DNA of 64,000 nt, from the NCBI RefSeq assembly GCF_040096455.1, contig NZ_JBBMER010000010.1, forward strand, positions 23,316-87,315. The letters run 5' to 3'. A program made the position numbers and the translations under genes. The notes under the pieces were generated by a model, which saw only the letters and a program-made list of their open reading frames with translations, did not search any database and was not told where the DNA came from. Source of the DNA: Lachnospira rogosae (GTDB lineage Bacteria > Bacillota > Clostridia > Lachnospirales > Lachnospiraceae). Below, in pieces: positions 51,481-59,994 of the stretch. Position 1 is the first letter of the stretch. Each line of letters starts with the position of its first letter.

Positions 51481-51729
51481 ATAAATATTAACACTGGATT
51501 TACGATTGCATACAAGCAGATTTTATAAACTCCCCATATATTATATATAGTCTTTAATTAAGCTGTTATCTGCAAAATACGTAGGGCAGACAGATTGATA
51601 AAGACCAGACTGAAAATGCAGAACACATAATTACCAGAAGCTTTAACGGGCAGGAATATAATTCCATAAATTGAATACAATATAAATACAGCATAAAATT
51701 AAAACAATATATGAATTGCTTAGAACTCG

Positions 51730-51761
51730 TTGATGTATTAATAAAAGTATGTTATACTTTT
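51730..51761 (+). promoter_or_regulatory. ppdK promoter with palindrome over the -10
   Basis: TTGATG (51730-51735), 17 bases, TATACT (51753-51758). The inverted repeat AAAAGTAT-GTT-ATACTTTT (51743-51761) overlaps the -10 and looks like an operator; the regulator is unknown. Confidence 0.6.
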
Positions 51762-51820
51762 AACAATAAATTAACGGACGTAATAACTAAATACGTTATA
51801 GGAATAATGGAGGGAAGCTT

Positions 51821-54706
51821 ATGGCGAAATGGGTTTACAGATTTTCAGAAGGCAACGCTTCAATGCGGCCATTACTTGGTGGAAAAGGAGCTAATCTTGC
51901 AGAGATGACAGGGCTTGGTATGCCAATTCCACAAGGTTTCACAGTTACAACAGAGGCCTGCACTGAATATTACAGACACGGAAAGCAGATTACAGATGAG
52001 ATACAAGCTCAGATATTTGAAGCTATTGGCTGGCTTGAGGAGTATAACGGAAAGAAGTTCGGGGATACACAGGATCCTCTCTTAGTTTCTGTAAGATCAG
52101 GTGCAAGGGCATCTATGCCGGGTATGATGGATACAATACTTAATCTTGGACTTAATGATGTGGCAGTTGAGGGCTTTGCGGTTAAGACAGGTAACCCAAG
52201 ATTTGCGTATGATTCATATAGAAGATTCATACAGATGTTCTCAGATGTTGTTATGGAAGTTCCTAAGTCATATTTTGAGAAGATTATAGATGAAGTTAAG
52301 GCTGATAAGGGTGTTGTATATGATACAGAGCTTACAGCAGATGATTTAAAAGAACTTATTGTAAGATTTAAGGCTGTATACAAGGAAGCTATGAAGGGTG
52401 AAGAGTTCCCACAGGATCCTAAGGTTCAGCTTATGGAAGCAGTTAAGGCAGTATTCCGTTCATGGGACAACCCTAGGGCAATTGTATACAGAAGAATGAA
52501 TGATATTCCGGGCGACTGGGGAACAGCGGTTAATGTACAGACTATGGTATTTGGTAATAAGGGTGATACATCAGGAACTGGTGTAGCATTTACAAGAAAT
52601 CCATCTACAGGTGCTAAGGGAATATACGGAGAATATCTTATCAATGCACAGGGCGAGGACGTCGTTGCTGGTGTCAGAACACCTCAGCCAATAACACAGC
52701 TTGAGAAAGACCTTCCAGAGTGTTATTCACAGTTTATGGAACTTGCAATGAAGCTTGAGAACCACTACAAAGATATGCAGGATATGGAATTTACTATAGA
52801 AGAAGGCAAATTGTATTTCTTGCAGACACGTAACGGCAAGAGAACTGCACAGGCGGCTATCCAGATTGCGTGTGATCTTGTAGATGAGGGAATGATAACA
52901 CCTAGGGAAGCAGTAATGAGAATAGAAGCTAAGTCTTTAGACCAGTTATTACACCCAATGTTTGATACTGATGCACTTAAGGCAGGGGAAGTTATTGGAG
53001 AAGCACTTCCAGCATCTCCTGGAGCTGCCGCAGGTAAAGTAGTATTTACAGCCGAAGAAGCCAAGGAACTTGGAAAAGGCGGCAAGGGAGAAAGAGTTAT
53101 CCTTGTAAGACTTGAGACATCTCCAGAGGATATAGAAGGTATGCACGCTTCACAGGGCATACTTACAGTAAGGGGAGGTATGACATCACACGCTGCTGTA
53201 GTTGCAAGAGGTATGGGTACTTGTTGTGTTTCAGGCTGTGGAGCAATATCTATAGACGAGGAAGCTAAGCAGTTTACACTTGGTGGATATACATTTACAG
53301 AGGGGGATTATATATCACTTGATGGTTCAACAGGTAAGATATACAAAGGCGATATTAAGACAGTGGAAGCTACTGTAAGCGGTAATTTTGGAAGAATTAT
53401 GGCTTGGGCTGATGAATATAGAAAGCTTGGTGTAAGAACTAACGCAGATACACCAGCAGATACTAAGAATGCTGTAAGGCTTGGTGCTGAGGGAATAGGA
53501 CTTTGCCGTACAGAGCATATGTTCTTTGGTGAAGACAGAATTCCTAAGTTCAGAAGAATGATTCTTTCTGATACAGTGGAGAAGAGAGTAGAGGCATTAA
53601 AGCCGATTGGTGAGTTCCAGAAGGCAGATTTCAAGGCTATGTATGAAGCACTTGAAGGCAGGCCAATGACTGTAAGATACCTTGATCCACCTCTTCACGA
53701 ATTCGTGCCAACAGAGGAAGAAGATATTAAGGCACTTGCAGATGATATGGGACTTACAGTAGAAGAAGTTAAAGCAAAATGTGAGGCACTTCACGAGTTC
53801 AATCCAATGATGGGACATAGAGGCTGCCGTCTTGCAGTAACATATCCAGAGATTGCAAGAATGCAGACAAGAGCTGTAATGGAAGCTGCGATTGAAGTTT
53901 CAGAAGAAAAAGGCTATGAGATTACACCAGAGATAATGATACCTCTTGTGGGCGAGAAGAAAGAATTAAAGTTCGTTAAAGATGTTGTAATAGAAGAAGC
54001 GGAAGCTGTTAAGAAAGAAAAGAATTCTGATATCAGGTATAAGATTGGTACAATGATAGAGATTCCAAGAGCAGCACTTCTTGCTGATGAGATTGCAGAA
54101 GAAGCAGAGTTCTTCTCATTTGGTACTAATGATCTTACACAGATGACTTTTGGATTTTCAAGAGATGATGCAGGAAAGTTCCTTGACTCATATTATAAGA
54201 GCAAGATATATGAGTCAGATCCATTTGCAAGATTAGACCAGAATGGTGTAGGACAGCTTGTTAAAATGGCAGTTGCCAACGGAAGAAAGACAAGACCAGC
54301 ACTTAAGTGCGGAATATGCGGAGAGCACGGTGGAGATCCATCAAGCATAGAATTCTGTCATAAGGCAGGACTTGATTATGTAAGCTGTTCACCATTCAGA
54401 GTACCTATTGCAAGACTTGCAGCAGCACAGGCAGCAATCGCCAGCGAATTGCAGAATGACAGTGAAGGTGACACTAATGCCGCGGCTAAGGAAGGCATAG
54501 ATACAGATGAGCTTAAGGAGAAAGCTAAGAAAGCTGCTAACGAAGCCGCCAAGGTAGGCAGGGAAGTAGCTAAAGAGGCTGTCAAGGTGGGTAAGGAAGC
54601 CGCCAAGGCCGGTAAAGAGGTAGCATTTGCAGGGGTGGCTGGACTTAAAGCAGGAATAGCAGAAGCGAAGAAGGCTTATAAAGAGAATAAGAATAAAGAT
54701 AACTAG
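51821..54706 (+). CDS. ppdK: Pyruvate, phosphate dikinase with an extra Lys/Ala-rich C-terminal tail
   Basis: 961 residues, against about 875 for the family. GGAGGG precedes the ATG. His457 in GGMTSHAAVVARGMG is the phospho-carrier, and Cys833 in CGICGEHGGDPSSIEFC is the base at the PEP site, matching the known enzyme from Clostridium symbiosum (His455, Cys831). The enzyme interconverts PEP + AMP + PPi and pyruvate + ATP + Pi. The normal end falls near residue 876 (RLAAAQAAIAS); after it come 85 residues with repeated KxGxEVAKEA-type 11-residue steps, a predicted amphipathic helix like LEA proteins or apolipoproteins. Own promoter; strong terminator. Confidence 0.95.
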   Translation: MAKWVYRFSEGNASMRPLLGGKGANLAEMTGLGMPIPQGFTVTTEACTEYYRHGKQITDEIQAQIFEAIGWLEEYNGKKFGDTQDPLLVSVRSGARASMPGMMDTILNLGLNDVAVEGFAVKTGNPRFAYDSYRRFIQMFSDVVMEVPKSYFEKIIDEVKADKGVVYDTELTADDLKELIVRFKAVYKEAMKGEEFPQDPKVQLMEAVKAVFRSWDNPRAIVYRRMNDIPGDWGTAVNVQTMVFGNKGDTSGTGVAFTRNPSTGAKGIYGEYLINAQGEDVVAGVRTPQPITQLEKDLPECYSQFMELAMKLENHYKDMQDMEFTIEEGKLYFLQTRNGKRTAQAAIQIACDLVDEGMITPREAVMRIEAKSLDQLLHPMFDTDALKAGEVIGEALPASPGAAAGKVVFTAEEAKELGKGGKGERVILVRLETSPEDIEGMHASQGILTVRGGMTSHAAVVARGMGTCCVSGCGAISIDEEAKQFTLGGYTFTEGDYISLDGSTGKIYKGDIKTVEATVSGNFGRIMAWADEYRKLGVRTNADTPADTKNAVRLGAEGIGLCRTEHMFFGEDRIPKFRRMILSDTVEKRVEALKPIGEFQKADFKAMYEALEGRPMTVRYLDPPLHEFVPTEEEDIKALADDMGLTVEEVKAKCEALHEFNPMMGHRGCRLAVTYPEIARMQTRAVMEAAIEVSEEKGYEITPEIMIPLVGEKKELKFVKDVVIEEAEAVKKEKNSDIRYKIGTMIEIPRAALLADEIAEEAEFFSFGTNDLTQMTFGFSRDDAGKFLDSYYKSKIYESDPFARLDQNGVGQLVKMAVANGRKTRPALKCGICGEHGGDPSSIEFCHKAGLDYVSCSPFRVPIARLAAAQAAIASELQNDSEGDTNAAAKEGIDTDELKEKAKKAANEAAKVGREVAKEAVKVGKEAAKAGKEVAFAGVAGLKAGIAEAKKAYKENKNKDN

Positions 54707-54755
54707 GTCGGATTATTTACACAGGTATTGGTGTGATTGTGTTATCATAATAGTA

Positions 54756-54818
54756 AAAGAGCTAATCATTAATATGCAGGCATAGCTTTGTGGCATATAA
54801 TGGTTAGCTCTTTACATT
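54756..54818 (+). terminator. Terminator after ppdK
   Basis: AAAGAGCTAATCATTAATATGC (as 54756-54777) pairs with the segment at 54793-54813 with one bulge and one G-U. The T run is broken (TTTACATTTT). Confidence 0.75.
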
Positions 54819-54973
54819 TTAAAAGATATGGCTGAATTTATATTTGAAATAATAATATGGTATAAAAATTAAATTAAAGTTGGATTTTTAAGGTAGGCGA
54901 AAAGCCAAACCTGTGTTATATTATAGAACATATAAGCTGAATATATATTTAGAATGTGAGGATAGATATTACT

Positions 54974-55537
54974 ATGGCTAAATTTACAAAAAGAGCTATA
55001 ATGTTAAGCCTTTTAAAATTACTAAAGCAGAAATCAGTTGATAAAGTTACGGTTAAAGATATATGTGATGAGTGTGAAATTAACAGAAACACATTTTATT
55101 ATTATTTTAAGGATATATACGATGTTCTCAATAACATATTTATGGAAGAGATTGAGAAGAATTTAAGAGAAGCTGGAAGTAATGGTTCATTTTATGAGGA
55201 GTACAGCAGGGCTGCGGAGATACTTGTGGAGTATAAGGACGTTGTGATACACGTCTATAATTCCAGGAACCGCGATATTATTACCAATTATCTTGAAAAG
55301 ATGACCGCTGAGGTAGTAAGAAGTTATATTGCGGCTAAGAGTGAGGGTGAGAATATCTCAGAAAAGGATCTGGAATTTATGTCATATTTTTATGGCTATG
55401 CGATAATCGGAAGTACATATAAATGGATAGAAAGTGGTATGCAGGCTGATTTTGAGCATTTTATAGCAAGAATTTCTGAGTCAATAGATGCAACACTTCC
55501 AGTTATGATTTCAAAAGCTAAAGCAAATAGTAACTAA
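54974..55537 (+). CDS. TetR/AcrR-family transcriptional regulator
   Basis: 187 residues from ATG 54974; a GTG at 54956 adds six residues outside the family. The N-terminal helix-turn-helix reads VTVKDICDECEINRNTFYYYFKDIYDVL, standard for TetR proteins of the DhaS-like (TetR_C_8) group. The C-terminal ligand domain is all helical. Downstream lie DUF308, radical SAM and oleate hydratase genes on the same strand, which it may control, perhaps sensing fatty acids; that is inference. Confidence 0.9.
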   Translation: MAKFTKRAIMLSLLKLLKQKSVDKVTVKDICDECEINRNTFYYYFKDIYDVLNNIFMEEIEKNLREAGSNGSFYEEYSRAAEILVEYKDVVIHVYNSRNRDIITNYLEKMTAEVVRSYIAAKSEGENISEKDLEFMSYFYGYAIIGSTYKWIESGMQADFEHFIARISESIDATLPVMISKAKANSN

Positions 55538-55558
55538 CATTTATAAAAATTTCATTTT

Positions 55559-55612
55559 CAGACAGATTGAGGGAAGTGTACGAATTTAGGTACACTTCCC
55601 TCAATCTGTCTG
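55559..55612. repeat. Perfect 23-bp inverted repeat between tetR and the DUF308 gene
   Basis: The 23 bases 55559-55581 (starting CAGACAGATTGAGGG) are exactly complementary to 55590-55612, with an 8-base loop. No T run follows on either strand, so it is an unusual terminator at best. A smaller dyad TAACTTTAAGTTA lies at 55641-55653, closer to the DUF308 gene, and could be the regulator's operator. Confidence 0.85.
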
Positions 55613-55691
55613 TATTAATTGATATGAAAATGAGTTATCCTAACTTTAAGTTAAAGAATTCACAAAGATATTTAAGAAAGGAGGCAGCATT

Positions 55692-56240
55692 ATGAATGGC
55701 ATAAAGAACTTTAAGAATATGTACAGTATTCTTACAATATGTCTTATTCTTGTTGGGGCTGTACTTCTTATAGCACCGGGAATTGCGTTAGATGTTGTGT
55801 GTATAATATTCGGGATATATATGATAATATACGGCGCAGTCAAGATTATGGGATATTTTGCAAAAGATGCTTACCAGCTTGCATTCCAGTTCGATCTGGC
55901 ACTTGGTATAGTTATTGCAATTGTGGGAATTGTATTTGTGTGCAGGACAGCAAGAGTGGTGCAGTTGTTATCAACCTGTATAGGAATTGTAATGCTTGTA
56001 GATGCGACATTTAAAATACAGACATCTATAGATTCCAAAAGATTTGGAATAAGCCGCTGGTGGCTGATGCTTATACTGGCAGTTATTGTAGCTGCGATTG
56101 GCATATTGCTTATATTAATGCCGGGTGAGACAACAAGGCTTATGGTAAGGCTTATAGGGCTTAATCTGTGTATGGATGGAATTCTTAATCTTGTTATCGT
56201 GATAGATACGGTTAAGACAGACAAAGCATTAAGGCAGTGA
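55692..56240 (+). CDS. DUF308 (HdeD-like) membrane protein
   Basis: 182 residues with AGGAGG upstream. Six membrane helices in two similar triplets, with LILVGAVLLIAPGIALDVVCIIFGIYMIIYGAVKI and the later LAVIVAAIGILLILMPGETTRLMVRLIGLNL, the repeated pattern of the DUF308 family. HdeD helps acid resistance in E. coli at high cell density. It starts the operon-like row with the radical SAM and oleate hydratase genes, which suggests a membrane-stress role. Confidence 0.88.
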   Translation: MNGIKNFKNMYSILTICLILVGAVLLIAPGIALDVVCIIFGIYMIIYGAVKIMGYFAKDAYQLAFQFDLALGIVIAIVGIVFVCRTARVVQLLSTCIGIVMLVDATFKIQTSIDSKRFGISRWWLMLILAVIVAAIGILLILMPGETTRLMVRLIGLNLCMDGILNLVIVIDTVKTDKALRQ

Positions 56241-56354
56241 TTATATAGATAATTAACGCAGTAGTTAACAATTGGAATATTAATAAATAATTAATACAGA
56301 TCATAAGAGTTTATACAATAAAGAAGAAATTAAAAGCGACAGGAGTTGAAAAAA

Positions 56355-57752
56355 ATGGGAACAATTACACATAAAGCAGGAAGAGTAGCCGTAGGAAAAG
56401 CAGCAGATGTTGTTATTAAAAATCTTGATAAAGATAGAGAAAAAGAGATATTAAAGCTTGTCGATTTTATGGAAAAATATATGGATGGTGAGAAGCTTGA
56501 TGTTGATTTTGACAGCGTGAGAAAGAAAATCAAAGATAAGGACAGTGCACTTAATAAGTATATTAATAAGGCATTAGATGAGATAGACCCTGGCGTATTA
56601 AAGACTATGGTGCTTAATCTTGGATTTGAGGCATTCTTAAATGGAACTAAGACAATAAGAAAGATGAGAGAAAAGTATAACTGTAATGTTCCTTGGCTCA
56701 TTCTTATGGATCCTACAAGTGCCTGCAACCTTCATTGTACAGGCTGCTGGGCGGCAGAATATGGCAACAGGCTTAATCTTACATTTGACGAAATGGACAG
56801 TGTTGTAACACAGGGCAAGGAGTTAGGAATATATCTTTATATGTTTACAGGCGGTGAACCACTTGTAAGAAAGAGCGACATAATAAAGTTATGTGAGAAG
56901 CATAATGACTGTGCATTTCTTTCATTTACTAATGGAACACTTGTTGATGAAGCATTTTGTCAGGAGATGAAAAGAGTAGGCAATCTTTATCTTGCAATAA
57001 GTCTTGAGGGATTTGAAGCAGTCAATGACTTAAGACGTGGCGATGGCGTATATGGCAAGGTTATGAATGCAATGGATCTTTTAAAGAAAAATGGTCTTGT
57101 ATTCGGTACTTCAATATGCTACACATCTAAGAATACAGAAACAGTAACAAGTGATGAATTCATACAGCTTATGGTAGATAAGGGCTGCCGTTATGCAATG
57201 TATTTCCATTATATGCCAGTTGGAAATGATGCTTCAGTTGAATTGCTTCCAACACCAGAGCAGAGAATATATATGAAAGACCGCATAAGACAGATAAGAA
57301 GTCTTACAACAGGACAGGGCTTATTTACATTTGATTTCCAGAATGATGGTGAGTTCGTTGGTGGCTGTATAGCAGGCGGAAGAAACTATTTCCACATTAA
57401 TGCAAATGGTGATGCAGAGCCTTGTGTATTTATTCATTATTCAGGTGCGAATATAAGAACTAATACATTACTTGAGATACTTAACCAGCCATTATTTATG
57501 GCATATAGAAAGAACCAGCCATTTAATAAGAACCATTTAAGACCTTGTCCTATGCTTGAAAATCCTGAGATTTTACAGAAAATGGTCAAGGAAACAGGTG
57601 CTAAATCAACAGATTTACAGTCGCCAGAGACAGCAGAGCATCTTTGCAGCAAATGTGTTCCATATGCCAATGCGTGGAAGCCATATGCTGATAAGATATG
57701 GAGTGAAACTCCTGTAAAGAAGAGTAGCTATGAGAATTATGGACATTGTTGA
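56355..57752 (+). CDS. Radical SAM protein linked to oleate hydratase
   Basis: 465 residues from ATG 56355 (AGGAG nine bases upstream). An N-terminal helical part of about 110 residues precedes PTSACNLHCTGCWAAEYG, the CxxxCxxC cluster motif, and TGGEPLVR. The C-terminal part has GGCIAGGRNYFHINANGDAEPC and a later CPMLENP...LCSKCVPYA, extra cysteines like SPASM domains. The substrate is unknown. The oleate hydratase gene follows 34 bases later on the same strand; a lipid or cell-envelope substrate is a reasonable guess. Confidence 0.87.
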   Translation: MGTITHKAGRVAVGKAADVVIKNLDKDREKEILKLVDFMEKYMDGEKLDVDFDSVRKKIKDKDSALNKYINKALDEIDPGVLKTMVLNLGFEAFLNGTKTIRKMREKYNCNVPWLILMDPTSACNLHCTGCWAAEYGNRLNLTFDEMDSVVTQGKELGIYLYMFTGGEPLVRKSDIIKLCEKHNDCAFLSFTNGTLVDEAFCQEMKRVGNLYLAISLEGFEAVNDLRRGDGVYGKVMNAMDLLKKNGLVFGTSICYTSKNTETVTSDEFIQLMVDKGCRYAMYFHYMPVGNDASVELLPTPEQRIYMKDRIRQIRSLTTGQGLFTFDFQNDGEFVGGCIAGGRNYFHINANGDAEPCVFIHYSGANIRTNTLLEILNQPLFMAYRKNQPFNKNHLRPCPMLENPEILQKMVKETGAKSTDLQSPETAEHLCSKCVPYANAWKPYADKIWSETPVKKSSYENYGHC

Positions 57753-57786
57753 TTGCAGGTCAGCAGATATGTGAAAGGAGAAGCTT

Positions 57787-59775
57787 ATGAGTAAGAAGTC
57801 AATCGGAAGCAGGACATTAAAGGCGGGAGCAGCACTCCTTGCAGTAGGAGCAGGAGTTGCGGCTATTAATGCAAAGAATAAGAACGGTACAGAGAAGAAA
57901 GAGATAAAAGAAATACAGAAGAAAGAATACGAGCAGTACAGAAATACTGAGCGTGGTAAATATGATAAGAACAGCAAGGGTATATATTACTCAAATGGTA
58001 ATTATGAAGCATTTGCAAGACCAGAAAAGCCAGAGGGCGTTGATGCTAAGTCAGCATATATTGTAGGTAGCGGACTTGCCTCACTTGCAGCGGCTTGTTT
58101 CCTTGTAAGAGATGGCCAGATGAAGGGAAGCCATATTCACATTCTTGAAGCTATGGATATAGCTGGTGGTGCGTGTGATGGCATTAATGATCCAACAAGA
58201 GGGTATGTAATGCGTGGCGGTAGAGAGATGGAGAATCATTTTGAGTGCCTTTGGGATTTGTTCAGAAGTATTCCATCATTAGAGAAGCCGGGTGCATCAG
58301 TGCTTGATGAGTATTATTGGCTTAATAAGCACGACCCTAACTATTCACTTTGCAGGGCAACAGTTAATCAGGGTGAAGATGCACATACAGATGGCAAATT
58401 CAATTTAAGCCAGAAGGGCTGTATGGAGATAATGAAATTGTTCTTCACTAAAGATGAAGATTTGTATGACAAGAAGATTGAGGATTTCTTTGATGAAGAA
58501 GTGTTTGACTCGGATTTCTGGCTCTACTGGAGAACAATGTTTGCATTTGAGAACTGGCACAGTGCGTTAGAGATGAAGCTTTATATCCAGAGATTTATTC
58601 ATCATATAGGCGGACTTCCAGATTTCTCAGCACTCAAATTCACTAAGTATAACCAGTATGAATCACTTATCCTGCCTATGCAGAAGTATCTTGAGGAAGC
58701 AGGTGTTAAGTTCCAGTTCAATACAAGGATTGAAAATGTTATATTTGAGTTCAAGGATGGCAAGAAGATTGCCAGGACAATAGAGTGCAATGTCAAGGGT
58801 AAGGAAGAAACAATTGAGCTTACAGAGAATGACCTTGTGTTTGTAACTAACGGAAGCTGTACAGAGAGTACAATCTATGGTGACCATACTCACGCACCTG
58901 TAGGAGATGCAGAGGTAAGAACAAGCGGCTGCTGGAGTCTTTGGAAGAATATTGCAAAGCAGGATCCATCATTTGGACACCCAGAAAAGTTCTGTGGCAA
59001 TGTATCTAAGTCTAACTGGGAGTCAGCTACAGTTACAACAAGTGATGAAAAGATTATCGATCATATTAAGAAGATATGTAAAAGAGATCCTAGAACAGGA
59101 AATGTTGTTACAGGCGGTATCGTAAGCTGTAAGGATTCAAGCTGGCTTCTTAGCTGGACAATTAACAGACAGGGACAGTTCAAGGAACAGAAGAAAGATG
59201 AAGTATGCGTATGGGTATACAGCTTGTTTACAGATGTAGCTGGCGATTATGTCAAGAAGCCTATGAAAGAGTGTACTGGTGAAGAGATTACAGCAGAGTG
59301 GTTATACCATATTGGAATACCAGTAGATGAAATAGATGAACTTGCTAAGAACCACTGCAATACAACACCTACGATGATGCCTTATATCACAGCATTCTTT
59401 ATGCCAAGAAGAAAAGGTGACAGACCAGACGTTATACCAGATGGCTGTGTGAACTTTGCATTCCTTGGACAGTTTGCTGAGACACCAAGAGATACTATAT
59501 TCACAACAGAATATTCAGTAAGAACAGCTATGGAGGCTGTATACGGACTTCTTGGCGTAGACAGGGGCGTTCCAGAAGTATGGGGAAGCGTATATGATGT
59601 AAGAGATCTCTTAGATGCTTCTGTTAAGCTTATGGACGGCAAGTCACCTCTTGAAATAGAACTTCCTGGCGTGCTTGATAACATTAAGAAACCACTCCTT
59701 AGAAGGATAAAGGGAACTGTAATTGAAAAGGTTCTTAAAGACCATAATGTTATTAAGGATTATATGAAGTATTAA
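57787..59775 (+). CDS. ohyA: Oleate hydratase with an N-terminal hydrophobic extension
   Basis: 662 residues; AAAGGAG precedes the ATG. From about residue 66 it is typical: IYYSNGNYEAFARPEKPEG, FAD-binding YIVGSGLASLAAACFLVRDG, GGREMENHFECLWDLF with the acidic residues of the active site (Glu147/Glu149), and FLGQFAETPRDTIFTTEYSVRTAMEAVY. The enzyme adds water to cis-9 double bonds, turning oleate and linoleate into 10-hydroxy fatty acids and removing toxic free fatty acids. The first 65 residues are extra: a glycine/alanine-rich hydrophobic stretch (LKAGAALLAVGAGVAAINA) and a Lys/Glu-rich linker, as if to anchor the enzyme at the membrane. Confidence 0.93.
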   Translation: MSKKSIGSRTLKAGAALLAVGAGVAAINAKNKNGTEKKEIKEIQKKEYEQYRNTERGKYDKNSKGIYYSNGNYEAFARPEKPEGVDAKSAYIVGSGLASLAAACFLVRDGQMKGSHIHILEAMDIAGGACDGINDPTRGYVMRGGREMENHFECLWDLFRSIPSLEKPGASVLDEYYWLNKHDPNYSLCRATVNQGEDAHTDGKFNLSQKGCMEIMKLFFTKDEDLYDKKIEDFFDEEVFDSDFWLYWRTMFAFENWHSALEMKLYIQRFIHHIGGLPDFSALKFTKYNQYESLILPMQKYLEEAGVKFQFNTRIENVIFEFKDGKKIARTIECNVKGKEETIELTENDLVFVTNGSCTESTIYGDHTHAPVGDAEVRTSGCWSLWKNIAKQDPSFGHPEKFCGNVSKSNWESATVTTSDEKIIDHIKKICKRDPRTGNVVTGGIVSCKDSSWLLSWTINRQGQFKEQKKDEVCVWVYSLFTDVAGDYVKKPMKECTGEEITAEWLYHIGIPVDEIDELAKNHCNTTPTMMPYITAFFMPRRKGDRPDVIPDGCVNFAFLGQFAETPRDTIFTTEYSVRTAMEAVYGLLGVDRGVPEVWGSVYDVRDLLDASVKLMDGKSPLEIELPGVLDNIKKPLLRRIKGTVIEKVLKDHNVIKDYMKY

Positions 59776-59900
59776 TATAAGCGATAGTTGTCTGATAAAT
59801 ACGATGTTTTAAGATAACATAGTGTTTAAAAATGCAGCATTTTAAAATAGTGCAGGAAACTGTTGTGCTATATACAGAATATCAAAAATATTTGTCATAT

Positions 59901-59956
59901 AAAAAGCTCAGCCTCAAGCTGATGGATAATTCCAGCAGCTAGGGCTGAGCCTTTTT
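59901..59956. terminator. Bidirectional terminator between ohyA and cca
   Basis: AAAAAGCTCAGCC (59901-59913) pairs with GGCTGAGCCTTTTT (59943-59956) with one bulge. Runs of A before and T after let it serve both convergent genes. Confidence 0.88.
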
Positions 59957-59994
59957 ATGTATTAGGAAAGCACCTGTGATTGGTGCACATATGA

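Noticed and set aside
51711..51908. 65-codon frame before and into ppdK
   Set aside because: It overlaps the ppdK promoter and start in another frame, and has no ribosome site.
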